A stretch of DNA of 64,000 nt from Hymenobacter aerophilus DSM 13606 (GCF_000382225.1 NZ_KB907800.1:270889-334888), one strand, 5' to 3'; positions 1 to 9,453 are shown, counted from the stretch's first letter. The notes: a model not told the origin generated them from the sequence alone. Numbers and translations are program-made.

Positions 1-1013
1 TGGTGGCCTTCCGCGGCACCGACGACGAGTGGGACACCGACAACGGCTTTGCGGGCAAGGTGCAGTTCGGCCTCTCGCTGCGCGACCCCAACCTGGCCGA
101 CGTGTCGGGCTCCAACGGCTTCGAGTCGGACAACGACGCCAACGGCTCGGCCAACGGGCCCCAGACGGCGGCCGTTTTCTCCAACATCAGCAACTTCATT
201 GCGCCCGCTACCGGTACGCTCAACAACAACTACAAGCGCGCCATGCACCTGCGGCGCAACTCGGCCCTGAGCATCTACAACTCGGTGGTGGCGGGTTACC
301 CGGTGGGGCTGCTGCTCGATGGCACGGCCGCGGAGGGCAACGCCGCCGGCGGCGCGCTGCAGCTGCGCCACAACGTGTTTGCCGGCTTCGCCGACAGCAA
401 AGTGGCCACCGTGGTAACGGGCAGCACATTTGATGCAAAGAAGTTTCTGACCGACAACGGCAACGACCTCATTTCCAGCGTGGCCGACCTGAATCTGGCC
501 ACCGAAAACTTCAACCTGACCAACCCCTTCTTCCAACCCAAAGCCAGCTCGAAGCTGGGCGCCGGGGCCGGGTTCACGGGCAAGGCAGCCGACGCGTTTT
601 TCGACAGGGTGAGCTACCGCGGGGCCTTCGCGCCGGAGGGTGCCACCGGGCCCAACACCGGTAACTGGGCCGCCGGCTGGACCAACTTCAACCCCCAGCT
701 TACCTGCTACAACTCCCCCGGCGTGACGACGGCTACCAAGTCGGCTTCCGGGCAGCTCCGGCAGCTGGCCGTGGTGCCCAACCCCAGCACCGGCCCGGCC
801 GAGTTACGCTTCAGCCTGCGCCGCGCGGCCACCGCTACCGTGCAGGTGCTCGACCTGACCGGCCGCCCGATAGCCACGGTGCTGGCCAGCGGGAAACTCA
901 GCGCCGGCGACCAGGCCCTGCGCCTGCCCGACGGCCTGCAAGCGGGCGTGTACCTGGCCACCGTCACGACGAGCGAAACCAGCCAGTCGGTGCGCTTTGT
1001 GGTGGTGAAGTAG
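1..1013 (+). CDS. T9SS-sorted secreted protein, C-terminal part (5' truncated)
   Basis: The reading frame is already open at the left edge, so only the last ~336 residues are present. The body has no recognisable enzymatic motif; it is Asn/Gly/Ala-rich, as in secreted Bacteroidota repeat proteins. The final ~80 residues form a typical type IX secretion (Por) sorting domain: a VVPNPSTGPAELRF segment, a QVLDLTGRPI strand and a GLQAGVYLATV strand, ending in a short basic tail. The protein is therefore probably exported through the Sec system and then T9SS, and either anchored at the surface or released. A hairpin terminator follows about 140 bp downstream. The function of the missing N-terminal part cannot be judged. 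Confidence 0.85.
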   Translation, partial: VAFRGTDDEWDTDNGFAGKVQFGLSLRDPNLADVSGSNGFESDNDANGSANGPQTAAVFSNISNFIAPATGTLNNNYKRAMHLRRNSALSIYNSVVAGYPVGLLLDGTAAEGNAAGGALQLRHNVFAGFADSKVATVVTGSTFDAKKFLTDNGNDLISSVADLNLATENFNLTNPFFQPKASSKLGAGAGFTGKAADAFFDRVSYRGAFAPEGATGPNTGNWAAGWTNFNPQLTCYNSPGVTTATKSASGQLRQLAVVPNPSTGPAELRFSLRRAATATVQVLDLTGRPIATVLASGKLSAGDQALRLPDGLQAGVYLATVTTSETSQSVRFVVVK

Positions 1014-1155
1014 GAAGCTGATGCGACTACCGTTGCCTTGTATTTACTGACTACTATTCCGTCCTATTCGCGACCGGGCACTATTAACTACTTGATGACG
1101 AGCTGCAAACCGTCATCTTCAGCTGTAGAATCAGCTATTCTATTCTTCGTATTTT

Positions 1156-1191
1156 AAAAAGCTGGCTGCCCTGAGGCAGTCAGCTTTTTTT
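1156..1191 (+). terminator. Rho-independent terminator after the T9SS gene
   Basis: An AAAAAGCTGgCTGCC stem pairs with GGCAGtCAGCTTTTTTT across a four-base loop. The 3' side runs straight into a T tract, so it works in the + direction; the 5' A tract allows weaker function on the other strand. Confidence 0.75.
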
Positions 1192-1233
1192 AGGTTCAGA
1201 CCGAAACGGAAAGGCTCCAGCCACGGCTTGGTG

Positions 1234-1241
1234 TACTTTTG
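1234..1241 (+). promoter_or_regulatory. Possible TAnnTTTG promoter box for the glycosyltransferase
   Basis: TACTTTTG matches the Bacteroidota -7 consensus. It lies inside the longest possible reading frame of the next gene, which argues for a start codon downstream of it. No clear -33 TTTG is visible, so confidence is low. Confidence 0.35.
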
Positions 1242-1245
1242 CTTC

Positions 1246-2475
1246 GTGTCTGCTGCTTCTCCATCTGCCCTGCATGTTCTGCACCTGCCCAAGTGGTACC
1301 CGCACCGCTACGACGACCAGGACGGCGACTTTGTAGCCCGGCACGTAGCCGCCATTGCCGCCACCGATACGCCCGAACAGCCTTTGCGGAGCGCAGTGGT
1401 GTTTGCGGCCGTGGCCCGGGGGCCGCTGTCCGGCATCATTGAAAGCGAAGTGGACCTGCGCGGCCCGGTACCTACCTGGCGCTACTACTACCGCGCCCAC
1501 CTGACGGGCCTCGCCCCGCTCGATAAGCTGCTGAAGCTGGGCCTGTGGCTGGTGTGCATGATCCGCGGCTGGCGAGCCGTACGCCGACACTGGCAGGGCC
1601 GGCGGCCCGATATTGTGCACGCCCACATTATGCTGCGTACTGCGGCGCTGGCGTTGGTGCTGAAATGGCGCTACCGGATTCCGTACTTGATTACCGAGAA
1701 CTGGACAGCCTTTTTGCTGGTGAATGCGCATCGCCTGAGCTGGTGGCGCGGCCGGCTGGCCGGGCTGCTGGTGAGCCGGGCCGCCGTCTTCACGCCCGTT
1801 TCCGACGACCTAAAACGGGCCCTGGAGCGGCTCGGCGGGCGGGCCCGGCAAACCGTTATCATTCCCAACGTAGTCGACACTGACCGGTTCGGACTGCCCA
1901 CCGAGGCCGGGCGGCGCCGGGGACTGCTGAACGTGGCTGCTTTCAACGAGCAGGCCAAAAACCTGAGCGGCACGCTGCGCACCGTGGCCCGGCTACGCAC
2001 CGACCACCCCGAGCTGAATCTGCGGCTGCGCATTGCCGGCTACGGTCCGGCCGAGGCGCAGATGCACCAGCTGGCCGCCGAGCTGGGTTTGCTGGCCGAT
2101 GGCACAGTGGAGTTTCTGGGCAAGCTAACGTCGGAGGAAGTAGCGACTGAGATGCGGCGGGCCCAGGCGTTCGTGCTGTTTTCCAATTACGAAAACCTGC
2201 CCTGCGTGCTCATTGAAGCCCAGGCCAGCGGCCTGCCTGCCGTGGCCACCCGCGTAAACGGCGTGCCCGAACTGCTGCCGCCCGACGGTTCGGCCGGCCA
2301 GCTAGTGGAGCCCGGCGACGAGCAGGCTCTCTACGCCGCTCTGCTGGAAGTGCTGCAAGCCCCAATTGGCCGTTTCAACGAGCACCAGATGCGCAAAACG
2401 GCGCAGGCCCGCTTCAGTTACCCGGCCGTGGGCGCGGCTTTCCGGCGGGTGTACAGCTTGATGAGTCGCGGGTAG
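1246..2475 (+). CDS. Glycosyltransferase family 4 (GT-B fold)
   Basis: Predicted cytoplasmic or membrane-associated glycosyltransferase that transfers a sugar from a nucleotide donor to a growing polysaccharide. The N-terminus has the GT4 pattern VLHLPKWYPHRYDDQDGDF, and the C-terminal half carries the donor-site region ENLPCVLIEAQASGLP followed by NGVPELL, including the usual E-x7-E type motif. There is no ATG near the conserved start. TTG (1228) and GTG (1231) are possible, but GTG at 1246 is preferred because a TAnnTTTG promoter box overlaps the earlier codons. A Wzx-like flippase follows after 67 bp on the same strand, suggesting one surface polysaccharide unit. The acceptor is unknown. 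Confidence 0.88.
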   Translation: MSAASPSALHVLHLPKWYPHRYDDQDGDFVARHVAAIAATDTPEQPLRSAVVFAAVARGPLSGIIESEVDLRGPVPTWRYYYRAHLTGLAPLDKLLKLGLWLVCMIRGWRAVRRHWQGRRPDIVHAHIMLRTAALALVLKWRYRIPYLITENWTAFLLVNAHRLSWWRGRLAGLLVSRAAVFTPVSDDLKRALERLGGRARQTVIIPNVVDTDRFGLPTEAGRRRGLLNVAAFNEQAKNLSGTLRTVARLRTDHPELNLRLRIAGYGPAEAQMHQLAAELGLLADGTVEFLGKLTSEEVATEMRRAQAFVLFSNYENLPCVLIEAQASGLPAVATRVNGVPELLPPDGSAGQLVEPGDEQALYAALLEVLQAPIGRFNEHQMRKTAQARFSYPAVGAAFRRVYSLMSRG

Positions 2476-2542
2476 CGCATATTGTTGGACTACCGACCGT
2501 TTTCGCACTAGTTTTCATTGGTTTCGCTTGTCTCCTGCCTAC

Positions 2543-3805
2543 ATGCTGCGCCGCGTCGTACAAAATTTCAGCACCCGCTTGGCTACGGCGCTGCTCAGCT
2601 TTGGAGTAGTATGGCTGACGGCGCGCTACCTGGGGGCGGCGGGCCGGGGTGCGGTGAGTTTGTTCGTTACCGACTGCGCGGCTATTCTGCTCTTTATCGG
2701 ACTGTTGGGTGGCTCGTCGCTGATTTACCTGGCCCCGCGCCGCAACCTCTGGCACCTGCTGCTACCGGCTTACGGCTGGGCGGCGCTGGTGTGCGGGCTG
2801 GGCACCGCCCTGGTGGGTTTGCTGCGGCAGCCCGAGCCGCTATATCTGCTTCATTTGGGGCTATTGAGCTTGCTGCAAGCCTTTTTCTCGATAAACACGG
2901 CCCTGCTGCTGGGCCGTCGGCGCGAGGGCATCTACAACTTGCTCACGCTGGCCCAGGTGGCGCTGCTGGCCGGGACGCTACTGGCAGCTTTCGGGGCCGG
3001 CGGGCGCTGGGTGGCCGTAGAAACGTACTACTACGCCGCCTACCTGGCCTTCGGGCTGCCGTGGCTGCTGAGCCTCCACCCCCTGCTGGGCCTGCCTGAC
3101 AGCCGCCACCGCCAGGGCCGACGGCTGCGCGCCACCACCCGCGAACTGGCCCGCCACAGCCGGGGGGCGCACTTTTCCAACATTCTGGCCTTCGCCAACT
3201 ACCGTTTGGGCTACTACTTTGTGGCCTACTTCGCCGATGCGCGGGCCGTGGGCATTCTGTCGGTGGGCGTATCGCTCATGGAAGCCATCTGGCTGATTCC
3301 GCGCAGCGCGGCCCTGGTGCAGTACGTCGATTTGGTGAACACGCCCGGCCACGGTCCGCTGCCCGAGTCGGCGTTGCGGGTGGGGCGGCTGGCGGTACTG
3401 GGCACCGCGGCGGCTGTGCTGGTGCTGGTGCTGGTGCCCCCGGCCCTGCTTACGGCCGTGTTCGGCCGCGAATTCGGACCGGCCCAAACGGTGATGCAGT
3501 GGTTGGCCCCAGGCGTAGTTATTATGTCCGTGCAGATGCTCATTACCAGCTACTTCAGCGGCCGGGCGCACTACCGCCTCAACAATACGGCTTCGGTAGT
3601 GGGGCTGCTGGTTACGGTAACCGGGGGCCTGCTGCTGATTCCGCGGCTGCATACTGCCGGGGCCGCCCTGGTTTCCACGCTTTCTTATACCGCCTCCACG
3701 GCTTTTCTGATCTGGCAGTTCCGCCGTACCACCGGCCTGGGTCCCACCGCCTTTCTGCCTGGCCCCACCGATGCTGCCCAGGCCTGGCGGCGGATGTTTG
3801 GGTGA
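2543..3805 (+). CDS. Wzx-like polysaccharide flippase (MOP superfamily)
   Basis: About 420 residues with roughly 10-12 hydrophobic segments and the N-terminal pattern of oligosaccharide flippases (FGVVWLTARYLGAAGRG). Such proteins move lipid-linked sugar repeat units across the inner membrane. The ATG at 2543 is preferred over an in-frame TTG 15 bp upstream, because the amphipathic MLRRVVQNF start fits the family. It sits directly behind a GT4 glycosyltransferase, so the two probably serve the same polysaccharide or O-antigen-like product. No polymerase gene is present here. It could equally be called a polysaccharide biosynthesis C-terminal domain protein. Confidence 0.85.
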   Translation: MLRRVVQNFSTRLATALLSFGVVWLTARYLGAAGRGAVSLFVTDCAAILLFIGLLGGSSLIYLAPRRNLWHLLLPAYGWAALVCGLGTALVGLLRQPEPLYLLHLGLLSLLQAFFSINTALLLGRRREGIYNLLTLAQVALLAGTLLAAFGAGGRWVAVETYYYAAYLAFGLPWLLSLHPLLGLPDSRHRQGRRLRATTRELARHSRGAHFSNILAFANYRLGYYFVAYFADARAVGILSVGVSLMEAIWLIPRSAALVQYVDLVNTPGHGPLPESALRVGRLAVLGTAAAVLVLVLVPPALLTAVFGREFGPAQTVMQWLAPGVVIMSVQMLITSYFSGRAHYRLNNTASVVGLLVTVTGGLLLIPRLHTAGAALVSTLSYTASTAFLIWQFRRTTGLGPTAFLPGPTDAAQAWRRMFG

Positions 3806-3867
3806 CAGGTACAGGGCTTATGCATAAAAGACAAACCAGCGCCCCCCGTCCTTTTGTCCCTGCTTGC

Positions 3868-4836
<969 letters not shown>

Positions 4837-4880
4837 AGGGGCGGATATAAGAGCGGGGCAACGGGCGGAAGTCAGGCGCT

Positions 4881-4888
4881 TAAAGGTA
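4881..4888 (-). promoter_or_regulatory. Possible -7 box of the moxR-type gene
   Basis: On the minus strand TACCTTTA differs from TAnnTTTG only at the last base. It lies about 45 bp before the start codon and would give a short leader. Confidence 0.3.
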
Positions 4889-4949
4889 GAAATTTGCCTC
4901 CGGTTGACGCCGCCCTACCATTGCAATTTCAGCCGGGCAACACCCCAAT

Positions 4950-4984
4950 AAAAAAGCAGCCCCACGCGGCGGGGGCTGCTTTTC
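4950..4984 (-). terminator. Terminator of tRNA-Leu
   Basis: GCAGCCCC pairs with GGGGCTGC around a GC-rich loop and is followed on the minus strand by a run of T, directly after the 3' end of tRNA-Leu. Confidence 0.8.
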
Positions 4985-4989
4985 AAAAG

Positions 4990-5073
4990 TACCAGAGACG
5001 GGAATCGAACCCGTACTTCCTCGCGGAAACGACAGTTTAAGTGTCGCGTGTCTACCAGTTTCACCACTCCGGC
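4990..5073 (-). tRNA. tRNA-Leu (anticodon TAA)
   Basis: On the minus strand an 84-nt class II tRNA folds. Its acceptor GCCGGAG pairs with CTCTGGT (two G-U pairs) and the discriminator is A. The anticodon stem CGACA/TGTCG holds loop CTTAAAC, giving anticodon TAA. There is a long variable arm (TTTCCGCGAGGAA) and a T arm with GGTTCGATTCC. CCA is not encoded. Only 8 bp separate it from the broken HNH gene upstream, and I see no convincing promoter of its own, so it may depend on transcription through that gene. Confidence 0.95.
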
Positions 5074-5081
5074 TCAAGCAG

Positions 5082-5573
5082 TTAGCTTGTTTTTCGCTTC
5101 TGATTCTTACCGCGGTAATTGTCGGTCAGCGCATGGCAATTTGGGCAAAGTAACTGCAAATTCTCCAAACGGTGGTCGTTGTTTATACCGTTGATATGGT
5201 GCAACTCCAGTGGTATTGGCTCACCTACCCACTCCGATAACATGCACCCTTAGCACTTGTGCTCTTTTAATCTATATTCAATCAACCGCTTACGCAAACG
5301 AAAGGTCGAGGCGTACGTCGAGTTTTCAACCAGAATATCGTCCCAGGAAAAAGGCGTTCCAAACGCCCGAAACCGCGCCCCCGTATTCCAGCCCGCCCCC
5401 GTCCAGTGGCTCGTATCCAGCCCCAACCGGGCCACGCGGGCGTGCACCGTTTTGTAGTTGCCGCCGGCCGGCACCAGCCCGATGCGGCTGAGCACCTGCC
5501 GCACCGAGAGGCACTCGGCTACGGCCTGTTGAAACTCAGCATCGGTACTCAGACACTTGCGGGTGTTAGCCAT
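5082..5573 (-). pseudogene. HNH endonuclease gene interrupted by an in-frame stop
   Basis: Reading from the ATG at 5573, about 107 codons encode an HNH-associated N-terminal region (MANTRKCLSTDAEFQQAV at the start) up to EYRLKEHKC, then a TAA stop at 5250-5252. The same frame continues without a shift as GCMLSEWVGEPIPLELHHI and later LLCPNCHALTDNYRGKN, ending at 5082. This is the complete HNH zinc-finger catalytic part, with the LHH and second CPNC cysteine pair. The stop replaces one residue between the first two zinc-binding cysteines (C-stop-G-C), so the product would lack the catalytic core. One base change is enough to explain it. The gene sits between two tRNA genes. It could be a true pseudogene or a sequencing error. 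Confidence 0.85.
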
Positions 5574-5587
5574 ACCAGCAAGAAACG

Positions 5588-5616
5588 AAAAAACCTGCCG
5601 GATGGGGCAGGTTTTT
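5588..5616 (-). terminator. Terminator of tRNA-Gly
   Basis: CCTGCC pairs with GGCAGG around a short loop, flanked by A and T tracts. It lies directly downstream of tRNA-Gly on the minus strand and just ahead of the HNH gene. Confidence 0.8.
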
Positions 5617-5621
5617 CGTGT

Positions 5622-5697
5622 TGGAGCGGGAGACGAGGTTCGAACTCGCGACCTCGACCTTGGCAAGGTCGCGCTCTACCAGCTGAGCTACTCTCGC
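5622..5697 (-). tRNA. tRNA-Gly (anticodon GCC), CCA encoded
   Basis: A 76-nt cloverleaf on the minus strand: acceptor GCGAGAG opposite CTCCCGC, D arm with AGCTGGTAGAGC, anticodon stem CGACC/GGTCG with loop TTGCCAA (GCC), T arm GCGAG-TTCGAAC-CTCGT, discriminator T and encoded CCA. Position 4 of the acceptor stem is A opposite C69, a mismatch where G-C would be expected. A strong promoter lies about 35 bp upstream and a terminator directly downstream. Confidence 0.95.
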
Positions 5698-5732
5698 TTG
5701 AGATTCAAACGCCCTGGAGCGTTTTGGTGTGA

Positions 5733-5762
5733 CAAAGGTAGTACAGCAAATCCTGAAGTCAA
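5733..5762 (-). promoter_or_regulatory. Promoter of tRNA-Gly
   Basis: On the minus strand, TTG (within CTTGAC) is followed after 19 bp by TACCTTTG, an exact TAnnTTTG -7 box with correct -33 spacing for Bacteroidota. Transcription would begin about 30 bp before the tRNA. Confidence 0.75.
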
Positions 5763-5924
5763 GCCCTGCCTGTAAAAAAACCGGTTAATTAAGTCCATTT
5801 AAAGGCTTTTGCTTTGATTGTCAGCCAGAAAATTTTTCGTCGCCGAGCCTGGCCACAGCCCAACCGAGCCCCGACCCAGCGGCCCGAACAGCCAGAAGCT
5901 GAGCCGGGCCGCCGGTTCCGGGCG

Positions 5925-8732
5925 CTACTTGCCGCCACCTACTGCCAGCTTCAGCTCATTAAGCTTCAGCAGGGCCTCAATCGGCGTTAGGGTGTTCACA
6001 TCGAGCTGCGTCAGCAGTTCGCGCAGATGTTCCAGGGCCGGGTCGGCGGGCTCGAACATGCTGAGTTGTAAGCTGGGGCGCGGGGCCGAGTGCACGGCGG
6101 CCGCCGGCTGGGCTTTCGGGCCGGCTGGCCGGACGGCTTCGGGCGTTTCGGCGCGGCTGTTCAGGGGCACTACCTTGCCGCTGGTTGCGTCGGCGTCGGC
6201 GTTATCATCCAGGCCCACCAGCAGGTCGTCGAACTCGGTGGGCTGGTCGGGCTCCAGGCCGGTGTTGGCCCGCTCCTGCTCCAGGTGGTGCATGATTTCG
6301 TTGGCCCGCAGCACTACGGCCGTGGGCATGCCGGCCATGCGGGCCACGTGGATGCCGAAGCTGTGCTCGGAGCCGCCCTCGCGCAGCTTGCGCAGAAACA
6401 GGATGCGGTTGTCGGCTTCCTTCACGGCCACGTGGTAGTTGCGCACGCGGGGGCAGTCGGCGGCTAGCTGGTTGAGCTCGTGGTAGTGGGTGGCGAACAG
6501 CGTTTTGGCCCGCGCCCGCGGCGAGTTGTGCAGGTGCTCTACGATGGCCCAGGCGATGCTGATGCCGTCGTAGGTGCTCGTGCCGCGCCCGATTTCGTCC
6601 ATTAGCACCAGACTTCTATCCGACAAATTATTGAGGATGCTGGCCGTTTCGGTCATCTCCACCATGAAGGTGCTTTCGCCCTTGCTCAGGTTGTCGGAAG
6701 CGCCGACGCGGGTGAAAATTTTATCGATGACGCCCACGTGGGCCGCATCGGCGGGCACGAAGGAGCCTATCTGGGCCAGCAGCACAATCAGGGCTGTTTG
6801 GCGCAGCAGGGCCGATTTGCCGGCCATGTTGGGGCCGGTTATCACCACGATTTGCTGCTCGTCCTGGTCGAGGCGCAGGTCGTTGGGGATGTACTGCTCG
6901 CCGGGAGGCAGCTGGCGCTCGATTACCGGGTGGCGGCCGGCGGTGATGTCGAGGGTCGTGCTATCGTCCACCATGGGCTTCACGTAGCGGTGCTGGCGGG
7001 CGGTGGCGGCGAAGGAGGCCAGACAGTCGGCTACGCCGATGGCGCGGGCGTTCTGCTGCACCTGGGGCACGTACTCGGCGGCCGTTAGCACCAGCTCAGT
7101 GTAGATGCGCTGCTCGATGATGAACAGGCGCTCCTCGGCGTTGAGGATTTTCTCCTCGTACACCTTTAGCTCCTCGGTAATGTAACGCTCGGCATTCACC
7201 AGCGTCTGCTTGCGAATCCAGGTAGCCGGCACCTTGTCTTTGTGGGCGTTGGTAACTTCGAGGTAGTAGCCGAACACCTTGTTGTAGGCTACTTTGAGCG
7301 AGGAAATGTCGGTTTCCTGGATGGCTTTCTGCTGGAGCTGGAACAGGTAGTCCTTGCCCGAGCCGGCCATGCGGCGCAGCTCGTCCAGCTCGGCATCAAT
7401 GTTATCGAGCAGCACGCCGCCCTGGTTGGTGAGAATGGGCGCGTCTTCCCGGATTTTCGTCTGGATTTCCTCGCGCAGCGCGGCGCAGGGGTTGAGCTGG
7501 TCGGCCAGCTTTTGCAGGGCCTTTACGCCCGAGGCGGCCAGCTCGTCGCGGATGGGGCCGATGGCTTCGAGGGCGCGGGCGAGTTGCAGCAGCTCGCGGG
7601 GGTTGATGCGGCGCACGGCCACCTTGGAAATCAGCCGCTCCAAGTCGTTTATCTGGCGCAGGTGCTGCTGCAAATTCTCCAGTAGCTCGGGGGTTTGCAG
7701 CAAGGCGTCCACCGTATCGAGGCGGCGCTGAATCTGGGCGGGCTCCTTGAGGGGCAGCACCACCCATTTGCGCAGCAGCCGGGCGCCCATCGGGGTAATG
7801 GTCTGATCGAGAATGTCAATCAAGGGCACGCCGCCGGGGTGCTGGGCCTGCACCAGCTCCAGGTTGCGCACCGTGAAGCGGTCCAGCCACACGTACTTGT
7901 CCTCCTCCAGCCGCCCGATGCTGCCGATGTGGCCCACGTCGGTGTGCTTGGTTTCGGCCAGGTAGTGGAGGATGCAGCCGGCGGCCGTGATGCCCTCGCG
8001 CAGTCCTTCAATGCCGAAGCCCTTGAGGGAGGTGGTGTTGAAGTGGCGCGTGAGCTGCTCGTAACCGTAGTCGTGGCCGAACACCCATTCTTCCAGCGCG
8101 TTGTGGCAGTAGTCGGGCCCGAAGTGGCCCTCGAACTCGCTCCGGCTTTTCTTGCAGAACAGCACCTCGGCCGGCTGGAAGTTCTGGAGCAGCTTGCCCA
8201 GGTACTCCACCGTGCCCTGGGCCACCAGGAATTCGCCGGTACTGATGTCGAGAAAGCTGATGCCGGCTTCCTGTTTGCCAAAATGCACGGCGCAGAGGTA
8301 GTTGTTGCTGCGGCGCTCCAGCACGTTGTCGTGCAAACTCACGCCGGGCGTCACCAGCTCCGTAACGCCGCGCTTGACGAGGCCCTTGGCCTGCTTGGGG
8401 TCTTCGAGCTGGTCGCAGATGGCTACGCGCTGGCCGGCCCGCACCAGCTTGGGCAAATAGGTATCGAGCGAGTGGTGGGGGAAGCCGGCCAGCGGGGTTT
8501 CCGAGGGCGTGCCGGCCCCGCGCTTGGTGAGCGTGATATCGAGGATGCGCGAGGCCGTCACGGCGTCCTCGCCAAAGGTTTCATAGAAGTCGCCCACCCG
8601 AAACAGCAGCACCGCGCCGGGGTAGGTTTGCTTGAGCTGCTGGTACTGCTTCATCAGCGGCGTATCGGCCACGGCGGGCGGCCCCAGCGTGCCGTGCGTG
8701 CGGACGGGCTTTTTCTCTTTCAGGACTTTCAC
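5925..8732 (-). CDS. mutS: DNA mismatch repair protein MutS
   Basis: A 935-residue MutS, within the normal length range. The mismatch-reading motif is intact (GDFYETFGEDA, with F49-Y50-E51). The N-terminal mismatch-binding, connector, core and clamp regions follow in order, and the ATPase domain has Walker A (GPNMAGKSALLRQ, around residue 635), Walker B (LVLMDEIGRGTSTYDG) and the LFATHYHEL signature. The C-terminus has a low-complexity linker and a short terminal helix as in MutS1. MutS binds base mismatches and recruits MutL. The start appears to be GTG, since no ATG lies before the conserved TPLMKQYQQL segment. No mutL is nearby; the gene seems monocistronic and is separated from the divergent trmH-like gene by a palindromic repeat. 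Confidence 0.97.
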   Translation of the reverse strand: MKVLKEKKPVRTHGTLGPPAVADTPLMKQYQQLKQTYPGAVLLFRVGDFYETFGEDAVTASRILDITLTKRGAGTPSETPLAGFPHHSLDTYLPKLVRAGQRVAICDQLEDPKQAKGLVKRGVTELVTPGVSLHDNVLERRSNNYLCAVHFGKQEAGISFLDISTGEFLVAQGTVEYLGKLLQNFQPAEVLFCKKSRSEFEGHFGPDYCHNALEEWVFGHDYGYEQLTRHFNTTSLKGFGIEGLREGITAAGCILHYLAETKHTDVGHIGSIGRLEEDKYVWLDRFTVRNLELVQAQHPGGVPLIDILDQTITPMGARLLRKWVVLPLKEPAQIQRRLDTVDALLQTPELLENLQQHLRQINDLERLISKVAVRRINPRELLQLARALEAIGPIRDELAASGVKALQKLADQLNPCAALREEIQTKIREDAPILTNQGGVLLDNIDAELDELRRMAGSGKDYLFQLQQKAIQETDISSLKVAYNKVFGYYLEVTNAHKDKVPATWIRKQTLVNAERYITEELKVYEEKILNAEERLFIIEQRIYTELVLTAAEYVPQVQQNARAIGVADCLASFAATARQHRYVKPMVDDSTTLDITAGRHPVIERQLPPGEQYIPNDLRLDQDEQQIVVITGPNMAGKSALLRQTALIVLLAQIGSFVPADAAHVGVIDKIFTRVGASDNLSKGESTFMVEMTETASILNNLSDRSLVLMDEIGRGTSTYDGISIAWAIVEHLHNSPRARAKTLFATHYHELNQLAADCPRVRNYHVAVKEADNRILFLRKLREGGSEHSFGIHVARMAGMPTAVVLRANEIMHHLEQERANTGLEPDQPTEFDDLLVGLDDNADADATSGKVVPLNSRAETPEAVRPAGPKAQPAAAVHSAPRPSLQLSMFEPADPALEHLRELLTQLDVNTLTPIEALLKLNELKLAVGGGK

Positions 8733-8762
8733 TTAGTAACGGTAATTCGGAAGGATAAAAGC

Positions 8763-8865
8763 GCTCTACTTGTCATCCTGAGCGGAGCGAAGGACCTTAT
8801 CACGTCGGAGCGAGTCGTTGGAGCGTGACAAGGTCCTTCGCTCCGCTCAGGATGACAAGTAGAGC
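8763..8865. repeat. Dispersed palindromic element, copy 1
   Basis: Two 42-bp arms, identical except for one base, face each other across about 19 bp. The outer arm reads GCTCTACTTGTCATCCTGAG and continues GCGGAGCGAAGGACCTT. The end motif GTCATYCWGAGC recurs in five other palindromes of this window. It lies between two divergent genes, mutS and the methyltransferase. Confidence 0.9.
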
Positions 8866-8904
8866 GTGCAGCTCATCAACACCCCATGCCCCGGCGGGCG
8901 TTCC

Positions 8905-8912
8905 TACCTTTG
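8905..8912 (+). promoter_or_regulatory. TAnnTTTG promoter box of the TrmH-type gene
   Basis: TACCTTTG ends only four bases before the ATG. If the box acts at the usual distance, the transcript begins at or next to the start codon. No matching -33 element is visible. Confidence 0.5.
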
Positions 8913-8916
8913 CCGG

Positions 8917-9453
8917 ATGCGCAAACTCTCGATGGACGAACTGAACCGGCTGACGGTGGCCGACTTCAAAAATACGCGAAAATTCCCCCTTACCCTCGTG
9001 CTCGACAACGTGCGCAGCCTGCACAACGTGGGCGCCGCCTTCCGCACCGCCGACGCCTTTGCGGTGGAGAAAATCTGGCTCTGCGGCATCACCGGCCGCC
9101 CGCCGCACCGCGACATCACCAAAACGGCCCTGGGCTCCACCGAGTCGGTGGCCTGGGAGTACGCGCCTACTACCCTGGAGGCACTACACCAGTTGAAGGC
9201 CGCCGGTTACGTGCTGGTAGCCGTGGAGCAAACCACCGAAAGCATACTGCTGGCCGACTTCATCATAGCAGCCGATCAGCCCTACGCGTTGGTAATGGGC
9301 AATGAGGTGTTCGGGGTGGAAGACGAGGTGCTGGCCCTCTGCGACGCGGCGGTGGAAATCCCGCAATTCGGTACCAAGCACAGCCTGAATGTGAGCGTGG
9401 CGGCCGGCGTAGTACTATGGGAGTTTATCAGCAAGCTTGAAAAGTCAGTTTAG
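8917..9453 (+). CDS. TrmH/SpoU-family RNA 2'-O-methyltransferase
   Basis: A 178-residue SPOUT methyltransferase that would use S-adenosylmethionine to methylate a ribose 2'-OH in tRNA or rRNA. The three family motifs are present in order: motif 1 (LVLDNVRSLHNVGAAFRTAD), motif 2 (ALVMGNEVFGV) and motif 3 (EIPQFGTKHSLNVSVAAGVVLWE). It has only the catalytic trefoil-knot domain, without an N-terminal substrate-binding extension. The ATG at 8917 is preferred over an upstream frame extension because a TACCTTTG promoter box lies in that extension. The RNA target cannot be assigned. Confidence 0.92.
   Translation: MRKLSMDELNRLTVADFKNTRKFPLTLVLDNVRSLHNVGAAFRTADAFAVEKIWLCGITGRPPHRDITKTALGSTESVAWEYAPTTLEALHQLKAAGYVLVAVEQTTESILLADFIIAADQPYALVMGNEVFGVEDEVLALCDAAVEIPQFGTKHSLNVSVAAGVVLWEFISKLEKSV

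Noticed and set aside
4990..5697. tRNA-HNH-tRNA region considered as an integrated element with attachment sites
   Set aside because: No integrase, no duplicated tRNA 3' end and no phage-like genes; a free-standing HNH gene is the simpler view.
5818..6438. A + strand frame opposite the end of mutS
   Set aside because: Antisense to the conserved MutS C-terminal half; Ser/Arg-rich and without homology.
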